Below are positions 1 to 10,708 of a DNA stretch of 64,000 nt, piece by piece. Positions within the stretch are counted from its first letter, which is position 1. Every line of letters starts with the position of its first letter. The notes below the pieces were generated by a model that was given only the letters and a program-made list of their open reading frames with translations, did no database searches and was not told the DNA's origin. The stretch is from Cryptomeria japonica (Eukaryota > Streptophyta > Pinopsida > Cupressales > Cupressaceae): assembly GCF_030272615.1 (NCBI RefSeq), contig NC_081405.1, positions 603,487,177 through 603,551,176 of the forward strand, read 5' to 3'. The position numbers were made by a program, and so were the translations under genes.

Positions 1-3000
1 TAGAGAATGAAGAGGGAACTTCAAGAACACCTAGTGTCTTATTGGCTACTGGTAAAGAGTTCTTACACTTGCTACATGAGGAGGAGATAGTGAAGTGTGC
101 CATCTTTGTGAAGCTAAAGGAGGAGGTAGACAAGTTGCAGGCAGAGGTACCCAAGGAGGTGAAGCAAATGTTGCAAGAGTATAAGGACATAATGAGTGAT
201 GGAGCACCTGCAACACTCCCACCAAGAAGGTCTATCAGTCATCAAATAGACTTTGTTCCCGGTGCATCCCTACATAATAAAGCTACATATAAGCTCACAC
301 CTAACCAAAACAAGGAGGTGGCAAGGCAAGTGCAAGAGTTATTGGAACAAGGACTGATCAAGAAGAGCATCAGCCCATGTGCAATCCCGGTAGTGCTAGC
401 ATCAAAGAAGAGAGGCAAGTGGAGACTTTGCACTGACTCAAGGGCAATCAATAGGATCACCATAAGGTATAGGTTTCCTATTCCTAGAATAGAGGATATG
501 ATGGACTATTTAGGAGGTGCTATATATTTTACCAAGTTGGACCTTAAAAGTGGTTATCACTAGATTAGAATTAAGGAGGGAGATGAGTGGAAGACTACTT
601 TCAAGACCACAGAAGGATTGTATGAATGGCTTGTGATGCCATTTGGACTCACCAATGTCCCAAGCACCTTCATGAGGTTGATGAATGAGGTGTAAAAAGA
701 CATCACAAGCAGGTTTGTGGTGGTGTACCTAGATGACATTCTCATCTATAGCAAAACCAAAGAGGAGCACCTTGAGCATTTGAGTTTAGTCTTAGAGAGG
801 TTGCATGAGGAGAAGTTATCCATCAACCTAGAGAAGTGTGACTTCTTGAAGCAAGATTTGGTCTACTTAGGATTTGTGGTGTCTAAGGGAACCTTGAAGA
901 TGGATCCAAGCAAAGTGGAGGCAATCTTGAATTGGCCTGCCCCTAGAACAGGGACTGAAGTTAGGAGTTTCCATGGTTTAGCTCAATTCTATAGGAATTT
1001 TGTGAGGAACTTCAAGGGCATATGTGCACCAGTCCTTGACACCATAAAAGGAGGCCTTAAAACTAAGTTTAAATGGACTGGGTAGGCTAATAAAGCATTT
1101 CAATTATTGAAGCAAGAAGTAGCCACAAAACCTATCCTCCTCCTACCTACTTTTGACAAGCTATTCACATTGGAGTGTGATGCAAGTGGAATTTCAGTAG
1201 GGGGTGTATTGAGTCAAGAGGGAAGACCTATGGCATTTTTTAGTGAGAAGCTTAATGAGGCAAAGAAGAAGTACTCCGCCTATAACCTAGAGTTGTATGC
1301 ATTAGTGCAGTCTCTAAAAAAATGGAGGCATTACCTACTCCCAAAGGAATTTGTGTTGTTCATAGACAACCAGGCTTTGAGTTACATTAACACTCAAGAG
1401 AAGCTTAGCAATAGACATCTGAAATGGATGGAATACCTCCAATCCTTCACCTTCACCATCAAGCATAAGAAGGGGCAACTCAACAAGGTGGTTGATGCTT
1501 TAAGTAGGAAGTTGTTGACAGTTCAAGAACTACAGTTGCAGAGCATAGGAATAGAAGGTTTCAAGGACCTCTATGAAGGAGATGAAGACTTCTCATCAGC
1601 TTACAAGGTTTGCAAGGAGTTTGAGAACCATTTCCATGGTGAGTATGCAGATTACACTCTCCAAAATGGTCTCTTGTTCAAAGGTAATCAGTTGTGTGTA
1701 CCAAGAGGATCCATGAGGGAAAACCTCATCCAAGAGAACCACAATGGTAGTTTAAGTGGACACTTTGGAGTCAACAAAACCTTGGATTTAGTATAGAGGT
1801 ACTACTATTGGCCCAAGTTGCCAAGAGATGTAAAAAGGTATGTGGAGCAATGTGGCGTGTGTCAAAGATCAAAAGGAGGATCAAGTAATGCTGGTCTCTA
1901 TCAACCATTACCGGCCCCAAATAGGCCTTGGGAATGCATAAGCATGGACTTTGTAGTAGGACTCCCCAAGACTAAGATAGGTGTGGATAGCATCTATGTG
2001 GTAGTAGATAGATTTTCCAAGATGAGTCATTTCATTCCATGTAAGACTACACATGATGCTAGCTATGTTGCACATCTCTTCTTTAAGGAGATTGTTAGGA
2101 TTCATGGACTCCCTTTAAGCATTGTTTCAGATGGGGACAACAGGTTCATGGGTCATTTTTGGAAAACTTTATGGAGGAGACTTGGAACTAATCTCTCTTT
2201 TAGCTCAGCTTACCATCCACAAACTGATGGTCGGACTGAGGTCATCAATAGGGTGTTAGGCAACTTGTTGAGGTGTTTAACTAAGGAGTATGGGCAGACA
2301 TGGGATCTAATCATTCCTCAAGTAGAGTATGCATATAATGACAGTATAAATAGGACCACTGGAAAGAGTCCTTTTGAGGTTGTCTATGGTAGACATCCAA
2401 GAGGAGTGTGTGAAGTCAGGGAACTTGGTTCCATGGAGATGAAGAGTGGCCAAGTAGAGGACTTCACTCAAACCATCAAGGAAGTCCAAGAGAAGGTTAA
2501 GAAAGCCATCCTTGAATCCACTCAAAAACTGAAGGCCAAAATGGATGAGAAAAGGAGAGAGGTTCAGTTCAAGGTGGGTGACTTTGTGATGGTCCATTTG
2601 AGCAAAGCTAGAATGCAAAGTGGCAAGCCTACTAAGCTACAAATGAAGAGGGTAGGACCTTGTATAATTCTAACAAAATATGGTGAGAACACCTATAAGG
2701 TTGAACTTCCTTCAGACTTAGCCATTTCACCAGTCTTCAATGTTACTGATCTGATCATGTACAAGGGTGAGATAGAAGAGCAGACTGAGAACCAAGCCAA
2801 GGTGCTACAAGACTTGGATGTGAATGCCTTACCTTAGGTGAAGTAGCCTATAGAAGAGGAGATTTTGGAGTCAAGGGTGAAGAATTCTACTAGACACCAA
2901 GTCTACATGGAGCACTTGGTGAAATGGGCAGGTCAACCTATGTCTGAAGCTACTTGGGTGGAGGAGAGCAAGTTCAAGAAGCTTGGCATTGATCCAACTC

Positions 3001-3023
3001 TCCTCACTCCCATAGTTCCTTAG
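1..3023 (+). pseudogene. Ty3/gypsy chromovirus pol (RT, RNase H, integrase, chromodomain), 5' truncated by the window
   Basis: One reading frame (phase 0 on position 3) runs from about 42 to a stop at 3021-3023 and is broken only by nonsense codons at 561, 693, 1083, 1794, 2835 and 2844; I see no frameshift. Reverse transcriptase (about 200-1085) shows KLDLKSGYH and the catalytic YLDD at about 723-735. RNase H (about 1107-1500) shows FTLECDAS, an ELYAL motif and IDNQAL. Integrase has the zinc-binding half ending in CGVCQRSKG, then the catalytic core with SMDFV, a second Asp in SDGDNRF and the Glu in DGRTEVINR. A short chromodomain (LVKWAG...ATWVEES, about 2900-2970) follows, which places it among chromoviruses. 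The element replicates by reverse transcription and integrates; the chromodomain would guide insertion to chromatin. Dead copy as it stands. The gag and most of the protease lie left of the window. Confidence 0.95.
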
Positions 3024-3030
3024 TTTGTTG

Positions 3031-3043
3031 TAGAGGGGGAGTA
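3031..3043 (+). other. Polypurine tract of the chromovirus
   Basis: A TAGAGGGGGAGTA run sits eight bases after the pol stop and directly before a TG that starts the LTR. This is the usual place for the plus-strand primer of an LTR retrotransposon. Confidence 0.7.
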
Positions 3044-5043
3044 TGGTGCAAGATCACCCTTCAAAGGGCTCCCACCATTTACTTTTGATTGTGTTCTTTC
3101 TTCTTTATGAAGCCAATGTATATAAAATAAGAGCCATGTGCTCATTGGTCCTAGTTAGGGTCCTAGTTGAGGTCTTAAGGTCATAAGTCAAGATTGAGAT
3201 TTTCTTGAAAATAGAGGGTATGTGTGCCTTTGAGGTGTTTAGGGGTCCTTCATATCATGGTGGTTTCCTTAGGTTATCCCAATGTGGGTCTAGGAGTCAA
3301 GAAAAGCAACATTGAGAAAGTTGCTCAAAAGTTGCAAAAGTTGCATGACAACTTTTCAAAGTTGTCAAGCAACTTTTCCATCTAGAGGTCAAAATATTTA
3401 GGTTAGCGTGGACAACCATAATATGGGAACACAAACTGAGGAAAGGGTAGTATAATTAGTTACAAATCCTAAGAGAAGGGGTTGGATGTCAGATGTTGTA
3501 CGGCCCAAGAAAAGTGACTTGACTGTGACTGCAATTTTGTTGCCAGTCGGCACAAAAGAAGTAAAAGAAGATTGTTAATGGATTGATTTTCGAGAAAAAC
3601 TATGTGGAGTGTCTTGTATGGTGTATATACTCTCATTGTGAGCTTTTATATTAGGTTTTGTTTTGCAAGTTGTGTGTGTTTGTAAATATTTTGTGAATTT
3701 GCTTCTCACTATCCAGTTTTGGACTGGTTTGTGTCAATGGGCTCATAACTCCATTTCCCATTGTGGAATCACCATGAAACCATCGGGAATGAGAGTAAAG
3801 ACCCTATACTATACTTCACAGAAAGAAGATCCCTTGAAAATGCAAGGAGGTCATCTAAAGACCCACTCCTAAGCGAGACTGGACAGTGCCCGACTAGGAA
3901 GGGTTAAGTTGTAGAGGTCTTGGAAAGCAAGGAAGGTCAGAGGAGGAGGCACCCTTTGGAGGAGTTGTAGAGGGGTGAGTGGAGAACCATTGGTGTGAAG
4001 GAGGAGCTTCCACCAATCCAAAAAAGGTGGCAAGAGCACCAAACCTACACTGTGACCGTGGCAGGCCTAAAACCCCTCTTAAAAACCTTAAAATCCACCT
4101 AGGGCAATGTATGGACACTTGGATTCCTAAAACCTAAAAAATCCTTGAGTCCTTACCAAATGAATAGCAGGTCTTTTGGGAGGTTTCACAAGCAAATGCA
4201 TCATTTTCAAGAGGGAGCCCTAAAGGACCGGGTAGGAGGCCTAATTGGTCACAATCCTTGTAGCCCTATTTTGTAGGCAAAAGACAAAATTGTGAAATCG
4301 GTAAGGGGTAGGGAGCTTGAAGCCTCTTGGGGGAACATGAATGGGTGTAACAACTATGTATTAGACCTGATCTATCCTTTCTAAGGCCTAGGAAGGTGTG
4401 GAACAAGCCAAACCCTTATTAGCCTAAGTAAGGGTTCCTTGAAACTCATGAGTAGGTGAGGCCTTAGGAGTAGTTTTTCAAGTTGTTGGTGGGTGGATTG
4501 GGAAAGGTCAGGGGATTCCACAAGAAGAGGAAGTCCTAGAGACCCTAGGGGTAGTTAGAACACCTGGTGATCCAAGGAGAGGATCCAAGAGCATAGACTA
4601 GGCTAGTCTATCCCAAACCCCATCCCATCATAAAGTATCTTGATATGGAAACTTTATTTGACTAAATTGAATACCTAACTAGGTATTGTTTTCATTGAGA
4701 TAGTTGGATGATAAACTCTTGATCACTTGGTTTGATACTCCCCTAATCTTGTTGGGTGAAAATCTTGCGTAAAGATAGTTGAAAAGTTGATAACCACCTC
4801 AAAAAAAAGTGCTTTGTTGGTTTTTGAAATTCTTTTCTCTGTAAGATTTTTTTTTGTTCTTTGTTTTGAATTGATTGTTGTATTGGTTTATTTGCAATAT
4901 ATTTCAATGTTCATAACAAGAATACATAGCACACAATAAAACAATAATCTTCCCTATGCTAAACATTGAGTGTATGTTTTTGTGAGGATATTTTCAAATC
5001 CCCAATGTTTCCACTGGTTCAATTTACAATAAAAGACACATCA
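3044..5043 (+). repeat. 3' LTR of the chromovirus (left end certain, right end not located)
   Basis: Starts TGGTGCAAGATC immediately after the polypurine tract. A TATA-like TATATAAAATA lies at about 3119-3130, so U3 is very short. An almost perfect hairpin occupies 3336-3377. The rest is non-coding. No second LTR is in the window, so the right end cannot be fixed by comparison; the coordinate given is a placeholder at the first plausible CA after the T-rich 4850-5000 stretch. Short frames inside it (3663, 3894 minus) have no recognisable product. Confidence 0.5.
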
Positions 5044-6420
5044 GATAGACACTTCATTCAAAGGTCATTGACAATATCATAGCCCACTAGCCTTGATACT
5101 CCATTATCTCAAACAACCTTGTAACCCCCTAGAGGGCGCCCATTTTTTTGCCTTTTGCCAAAAAATAACACCAAAGTGAATTGCTTCATAGTTGGGTAGT
5201 TATCTTGGGAGATATATGGTGACTAATCTTGGGGGCGGATTCTTCCCCACCCTTGCACTATGATATTGCCAATGTATGGCAACTAACTCGGTTCAAAGCT
5301 TCTAATGCTAAGGTTTGTAGTAAGGATTTTGTTCAGCACGGAAAATAATAAACACAATTAAGAGGCTTCACGACCTTTAAAACAAAGACTTTTCGCATCA
5401 CAAGGATACTAGGGGAAGGCTATCAAATACACACTTCCATTGGAGGGGATTTTCATCAGCCTCCACATTTGATTATAGTGGGTTGTTAAACTTGGTGATA
5501 AAGTTGTTGCCCACTTGGGTTGTACCCTTCTCACTAGCCCTTTTGAGGCTTCGGGAAGGTAGGCCCTCTAAAGGATTTAATTGCTTGAAAGTAAAGAAAG
5601 CATAAAAGAGTGGGTTTGGCTTTTTGGTCACCCAATTAAGGGGAGAGAATATACCTACCACTTAAGACAAAGCAATCAAATTTATTTTTAACCTTTTCAA
5701 AGCAATTGTTGGCTAATTCCTATTTGGAGATGTTGCTCCAACAAGCATGGTGTTTATTTTAGCCCCACATAGCAAATGATTTTCTAAACTAGGAATTGGA
5801 AATCCTGGTCAACCAAATGAAAATCATTGTAAAAAGTAACTTGCTTTGTAAGAATGGACAAGTTGATTTTTCTTTTTAACTTACAAAAAAATACGATTGA
5901 TTGTTCTTTTTGCCTTTGCAAGAAAATGAAAGATTGTTGTTCTTTTTAGAGCCCAAAATTTGAGGTGTGAATCCCAACTTTGCAAGAAAGTAAATGTTTG
6001 ATTTGCTATTCTTTTTACCTTGCAAATATGATTATTTTTAGAGCCCAAAAACAAGTGAGGTACTTTTTAGAACACCAAATTGAAAAATGAAGTTCATTTT
6101 ACCCAAAAGGAAATATGAGTTCTTTTTAACCAACTTTGACAAAGCTTTAAAAGAAATCACTAAATCCTAACTTAACTCCTTCAAATCTATAAGAAACTGT
6201 TAGAAACCTGCAATAAATAAGAAGTTAGTGAAAATCCAAAACCTTAGGTGGGCTTCCACAAGCCTAATTTCAAATCTTGGTTACAAATTTTTCACTCCTA
6301 ATTCTAAACTACCCTGAAATTTAGTGAAGTCTGAAATTTTGGGGATCTTCCAAAAACTAGATTTTGCATTATAACTCCTAGAGGTCTGAAACCCCTCTCA
6401 AACGTCCTGACAATATGTAT
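5044..6420. other. Unassigned non-coding stretch
   Basis: No coding frame of note and no recognisable domain. It is A/T-rich with several short repeats of 'TTGCAAGAAA/TTTTTAGAGCCCAAAA' type around 5900-6080. If the minus-strand PBS at 6966-6986 belongs to a real element, this would be part of that element's 5' untranslated or gag region, but no gag is visible. Confidence 0.4.
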
Positions 6421-6537
6421 GGAATATAACTTAAAGTATAAGAAAGAGAAAAGAGAAGAGGAAATATCACTTATATTTTAAGTTATAAAAGAGAAAAGAG
6501 AAGAGGAAATGTCACTTATACTTAAATGTTATATTCC
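6421..6537. repeat. Fold-back (MITE-like) repeat, copy 1
   Basis: Terminal arms GGAATATAACTTAAAGTATA (from 6421) and the inverted counterpart ending TTATATTCC at 6537 pair over about 22 bp. Between them a purine-rich 30-odd-bp segment ending TCACTTATA is tandemly duplicated with a 45-bp period. A related copy with the same left flank (CTCTCAAAC.TCCT.ACAATAT) lies at 43395-43512. Confidence 0.65.
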
Positions 6538-6642
6538 ATATATATTACCCTTGCACAAGCCTAATTTCAAGATTTGATTAAAAAAATTGCACTTTGTTTC
6601 AAATGCGTTGTCTTAGAGAACATATGCACTAAAACAATTGTT

Positions 6643-6868
6643 AAATGCGCTAACCCATCTATCAAATGTGTTAACCTGCATTACAAAAGTGCTAACTTAT
6701 GTTCAGAAGAACTAACCTACAATGCAAATGCTCCAACATATGATGCAAATGCGCTAACCTATGATACAAATGCACAGATTTTCAAACAAAAGCGCTAACC
6801 TACATGACATATGCACTAACCTGTGATGGAAATGCGCTAACCTATGATGCAAATGCGCTAACCTATCG
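6643..6868. repeat. Degenerate 21-bp minisatellite
   Basis: About ten tandem units near the consensus AAATGCGCTAACCTATGATG(C). The right-hand units are closest to one another, the left ones more diverged. Because 21 is a multiple of three, an apparent frame with a seven-residue repeat results; it is not a gene. Confidence 0.8.
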
Positions 6869-6965
6869 AACAAAAGAGTTGTCAAAATTCACACATGCAT
6901 GAATCTGCATTATAAATGCATTAATTTTACTTTTTCATGATTTTTAAAGGTATATGCGAGGTCCA

Positions 6966-6986
6966 TGGGCCCCACGGTGGGCGCCA
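6966..6986 (-). other. Primer-binding site of a minus-strand LTR retrotransposon
   Basis: On the minus strand TGGCGCCCACCGTGGGGCCC begins three bases inside the LTR end at 6990. It begins with the TGG expected for pairing to a tRNA 3' CCA end, and similar TGGCGCC-type sites are common in plant gypsy elements of the Tat/Athila group. The matching tRNA was not identified. Confidence 0.65.
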
Positions 6987-6989
6987 AAA

Positions 6990-8151
6990 TGTGTCGACTT
7001 GAATTTCATCCTCGGAATGCTACTTGCAACAAGTTAGTTTCACAAAATACAAATGGAAATGCTACAGGAAAACCAAACTCAACCAATGAAACTACATGAA
7101 ATACATATGAAATAAAAACATTAATATTACCTTCATGGTTTATGTCTTATTGTGTCCTAACTCCACTGTTCCTGGCTGCAGATGGTGTGCTCTCAGACAA
7201 TGCACTGATAGCTTCCAAGATGGTATATGAAGAATGGACTGATAACTGATAGTTAACAAATGCTATGATATGCAATACATGATTTTGCTAAAATGATTAT
7301 GCTATATGATTATGCTATTTTGCTTCAAGATTAAAACTCACGGATGCATAAGCTTTTCAAATGATTTGCTTGAAAATGCACTTGAAGTCTCTTGAAGTCT
7401 AGCTCTCTCTCAACTGAAGCTCTTGATTTTATAGACCTTGAGAGGATGAGATGATATGGCTCAAATCAACGGTCATGATCAGATCTGCAAATTTGGATGG
7501 TTGTGAGCAAAGGTGAAGATTGAGAGAAAAAGGGAAGGAGAAGACAAGTGTCACTCATCTCACCTTGACTGGGTTGCTGACTGAGGGACTCTAGGGATGG
7601 TTGGAGAAGATTTAGGCATGATAGGATAAGTAGACTCAAGTCCTTCCTAAGATGTAGGGGTGTTGGAGAGAATATAGAAGATGGTTATGAAATATGTGTA
7701 CGTACACAATATTCATTAAGTTTGGAAGTTGGAGATAAATGATGAATTAATATTCAAGAAATATTAATTTCCTTAGCCACATGTTTGATGAGTTGGCAAA
7801 GGGAAGATGAAGTGGAGATGGAAGGTGAATTGGAAAAGGGATTTAAATAATTTAAGAAATTATTTAATATTTGAGACTATAGGATAGGAGAATAACTATT
7901 AAATATTAGATATTTAATTATTTGGAGAAGATCATTAAACATTAGATATTTAATTAACTTGGTTAAAAGGATAATTAAATATTAGATATTTAATTAATTA
8001 GAAGAATAGGATAGATGAATTAATTAATAGAAAGATGTGAAATGAATTAAATAAATTAATCTTTTCAAATTAACTATTTCATAGAAGAATAATTATTAAA
8101 TAAATATAAAATATTTATTTAATTGCTCATAGCCATTTTTATGTGTATACA
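6990..8151 (-). repeat. LTR (5' LTR by orientation) of a Tat-like element, minus strand
   Basis: Read on the minus strand it starts TGTATACAC at 8151 and ends GTCGACACA at 6990, 1162 bp, followed by the PBS. A TATA box (TATAAAATC) lies at 7433-7425 and an ACCGTTGATT element upstream of it. The 7830-8120 part (U3) is A/T-rich with three or four copies of a TTAAATATTAGATATTTAA-type palindrome. It belongs to the same family as the solo LTR at 13036-14078: both start TGTATACAC and share the ACCGTTGATT-then-TATA layout. Its start abuts Copia A inside the integrase. Confidence 0.7.
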
Positions 8152-10290
8152 CTAATTATTGATGATTATTCTAGAATGTGTTGGGTTACTTTTCTCAAGG
8201 AGAAATCAAAGGCTTTTGGAAAATTCAAGTTACACAAGGCAATGGTAGAGAATGAAACTGATAAGAAAATCAAATGTTTGAGATCTGATCAAGGAGGAGA
8301 ATTTACATCTAAGGAATTTAATACATTCTGTGAAGTGAATGGAATCAAAAGACAACTATCAGCACCCTAGACACCTTAGTAGAATGGAATTGTGGAAAGG
8401 AAGAACAGAACTATTCTGGAAGCAGCTAGAAGCATGATATTGGAAGCAAATCTACCTCATGTGTACTGGAGAGAAGCAGTAAATACAATGGTTTACACTT
8501 TCAACAGAGTTCACATCAAAGGTGAAATCAGTAAGACCCCTTATGAACTATGGTTTGGCAATACTCCTACTCTTAAACACTTCATAATATTTGGAAGCAA
8601 ATGCTATATTAGGAGAGATGAGTATGTTTGTAAATTTGATCCTAGAAGTGATGAAGGAATATTTTTTGGTTATTCATCTAAAAGCAAGGCATATAGATGT
8701 TTTAAAAAAAGATTACAGAAGATCATTGAAAGTGCTAATGTGAAGATAAATGAACACTTTAGAGGAAATTCAAGATCTATAGATTCTGAATTGGTAGTTG
8801 AGATGATCATAAATGAACTAATACAGATTGCACCAGTACAGAATGTGGATCCAGTCACACCGGCATCATCAGAGAACTCCACAATGACTGAAGAACAACA
8901 GCATGTGAATAAACCCAGGTATGTAAGACTGAATCACTCAGAAAAAATAGATAATTGGAAATACGTATCAAGGTGTTATGACAAGAGGAAGACTAGAAAA
9001 TGAAGAGGTATGCTTAATTTCTCAAACTGAACCAGCATATGTTATTGAAGCATGTCAAGATACATTGGGTTAAAGCAATGGAAGATGAATTAGAACAAAT
9101 TGAAAAGAACAATACATGGACATTAGTTCCCCGACCTAAAGACAAAAATGTAATTGGAACTAAATGGGTATTCAGAAATAAACTTAATGAAGATGGTAAG
9201 GTAATCAGGAACAAGGAAAGATTAGTTTGTAAAGGATATTCACAAAAAGAGGGAATTTATTATAATGAAACCTTTGCACTGGTAGCTAGAATCGAGGCAG
9301 TTACATAATTTCTTGCATTTGCATCTCATAAGAACTATAAAGTATATCAGATGGATGTAAAATGTGCATTTTTGAATGGTGATCTTGAAGAGGAAGATTA
9401 CATTGAACAGCTTGATGGATTTTCATTCTCAAATGTTAAAGATATGGTTTGCAGATTAAGGAAAGCTTTGTATGGATTGAAGCAAGCTCCTAGAGCTTGG
9501 TATGCTAGATTGGACAAATATCTTTTGAATCTTGGTTACACTAAAGGTAATGCTGACAACAACTTATATTTCAAAGGGACTAATGATGAGATCTTGGTTA
9601 TTGAATTTTTTGTTGATGATAAAATTTTTGGAGGAGAAGATTGATTGTGTAAGGACTTTTCTAACAAGATGCAGGAAGAATTTGAAATGTCTATGATTGG
9701 GGAGATAAACTTCTTTTTAGTATTGCAGATTTCACAAACTGATAAAGGTATATTCATATGTTAAATAGTAAACTATGGTTTATGGTATCCCTATAAAGGA
9801 GATTTTACTTTGGATGTCTTTACTGATGCTGATTGGGCAGGTAATCTGGATGATCGAAAAGAATAATCAGTGGAGCTTTTCTACTTGGAGGAAGATTAGT
9901 GTCATGGATGAGCAAGAAAAAAACTTGTGTTTCTCAATCTATAGCTGAAGCAGAGTATGTAGCTACATCCATGAATTGCATGTAGGCAATATGAATGAGA
10001 CATGTGCTAGAAGGATTCAAGATAGATATGTCTAAACCGGTGACTATCTATTGTGATAATAGAAGTGCAATAAACATTTCTAAGAATCATGTACTTCATT
10101 CTAGAACCAAGCACATTGAATTGAAGTATCATTTCCTAAGGGAAAGAGTTCAAGAAAAAGAGGTGAAGATGGAATATGTGAAGAATAAAGATCAATTAGC
10201 TGATATCTTTACTAATCCCTTACCGAAGTCTACCTTTGAGTTTCTTAGAGGTAAACTAGGGATTAGACCCCTACACCAGAAGAACTAGAA
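8152..10290 (+). pseudogene. Copia element A: partial pol (integrase core to RNase H)
   Basis: The frame opens in the integrase core at the junction with the LTR, with IIDDYSRMCW, then LRSDQGGEF and NGIVERKNR carrying the catalytic Asp, Asp and Glu. Reverse transcriptase follows (about 9039-9757) with VYQMDVKCAFLNG, ALYGLKQAPRAW and FVDD in place of the usual YVDD. RNase H comes next (about 9800-10290) with FTDADWAG, IYCDNRSAINI and the C-terminal DQLADIFTNPLP. Gag, protease and the first part of integrase are missing on the left. Relative to element B, about 280 bp between the RT and RNase H (near 9764) are deleted. Stops and two frame changes make it a dead copy. Confidence 0.93.
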
Positions 10291-10708
10291 TGATGGAGAT
10301 CCATCACTCCTGTGGATTTCATGATTATATTTCATTAAGGATTGATGAAGGTGTAGGCTACTCCTTTGGGGGAGCAAGTCTGATGTAAAGTTTTGATTCA
10401 GTGCTCTGATGTAATTTTTTTGAGATGATGGAAGAGGCAACAGCATAATTGAAAACAAGTGATGCATTTACACCTTTGGCATTGTTGTCAAAGGGGGAGA
10501 AGAAAAGAAATCAGATATGGGTGAAGAAAATATATGAGAGAAGTTGAAGATCAGATTGAGAGAAGAATTGGTTAAGGGCGAGAAGACAAAGGAGGAGAAT
10601 CGACAGATGTTGTGATACGGGAAAGAAAGTGGCAAGCAAGTTGTAGATAATGATGTTACTCTGATTGTATATCTAATTAGTGTTGCCATCAATACCAAAG
10701 GGGGATAT
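10291..10708 (+). other. Copia A 3' untranslated region with polypurine tract
   Basis: Non-coding, but clearly related to 19909-20286 of element B (shared TTTCAT...AGGATTGATGAAG...GGGGGAGCAA). It ends in AAAGGGGGATAT next to the LTR. Confidence 0.75.

Noticed and set aside
5120..5150. GGGCGCCCA motif resembling a primer-binding site
   Set aside because: No LTR end (TG/CA) or related sequence beside it.
6574..6798. 74-codon + frame with a seven-residue repeat
   Set aside because: It is simply the 21-bp minisatellite read in frame.
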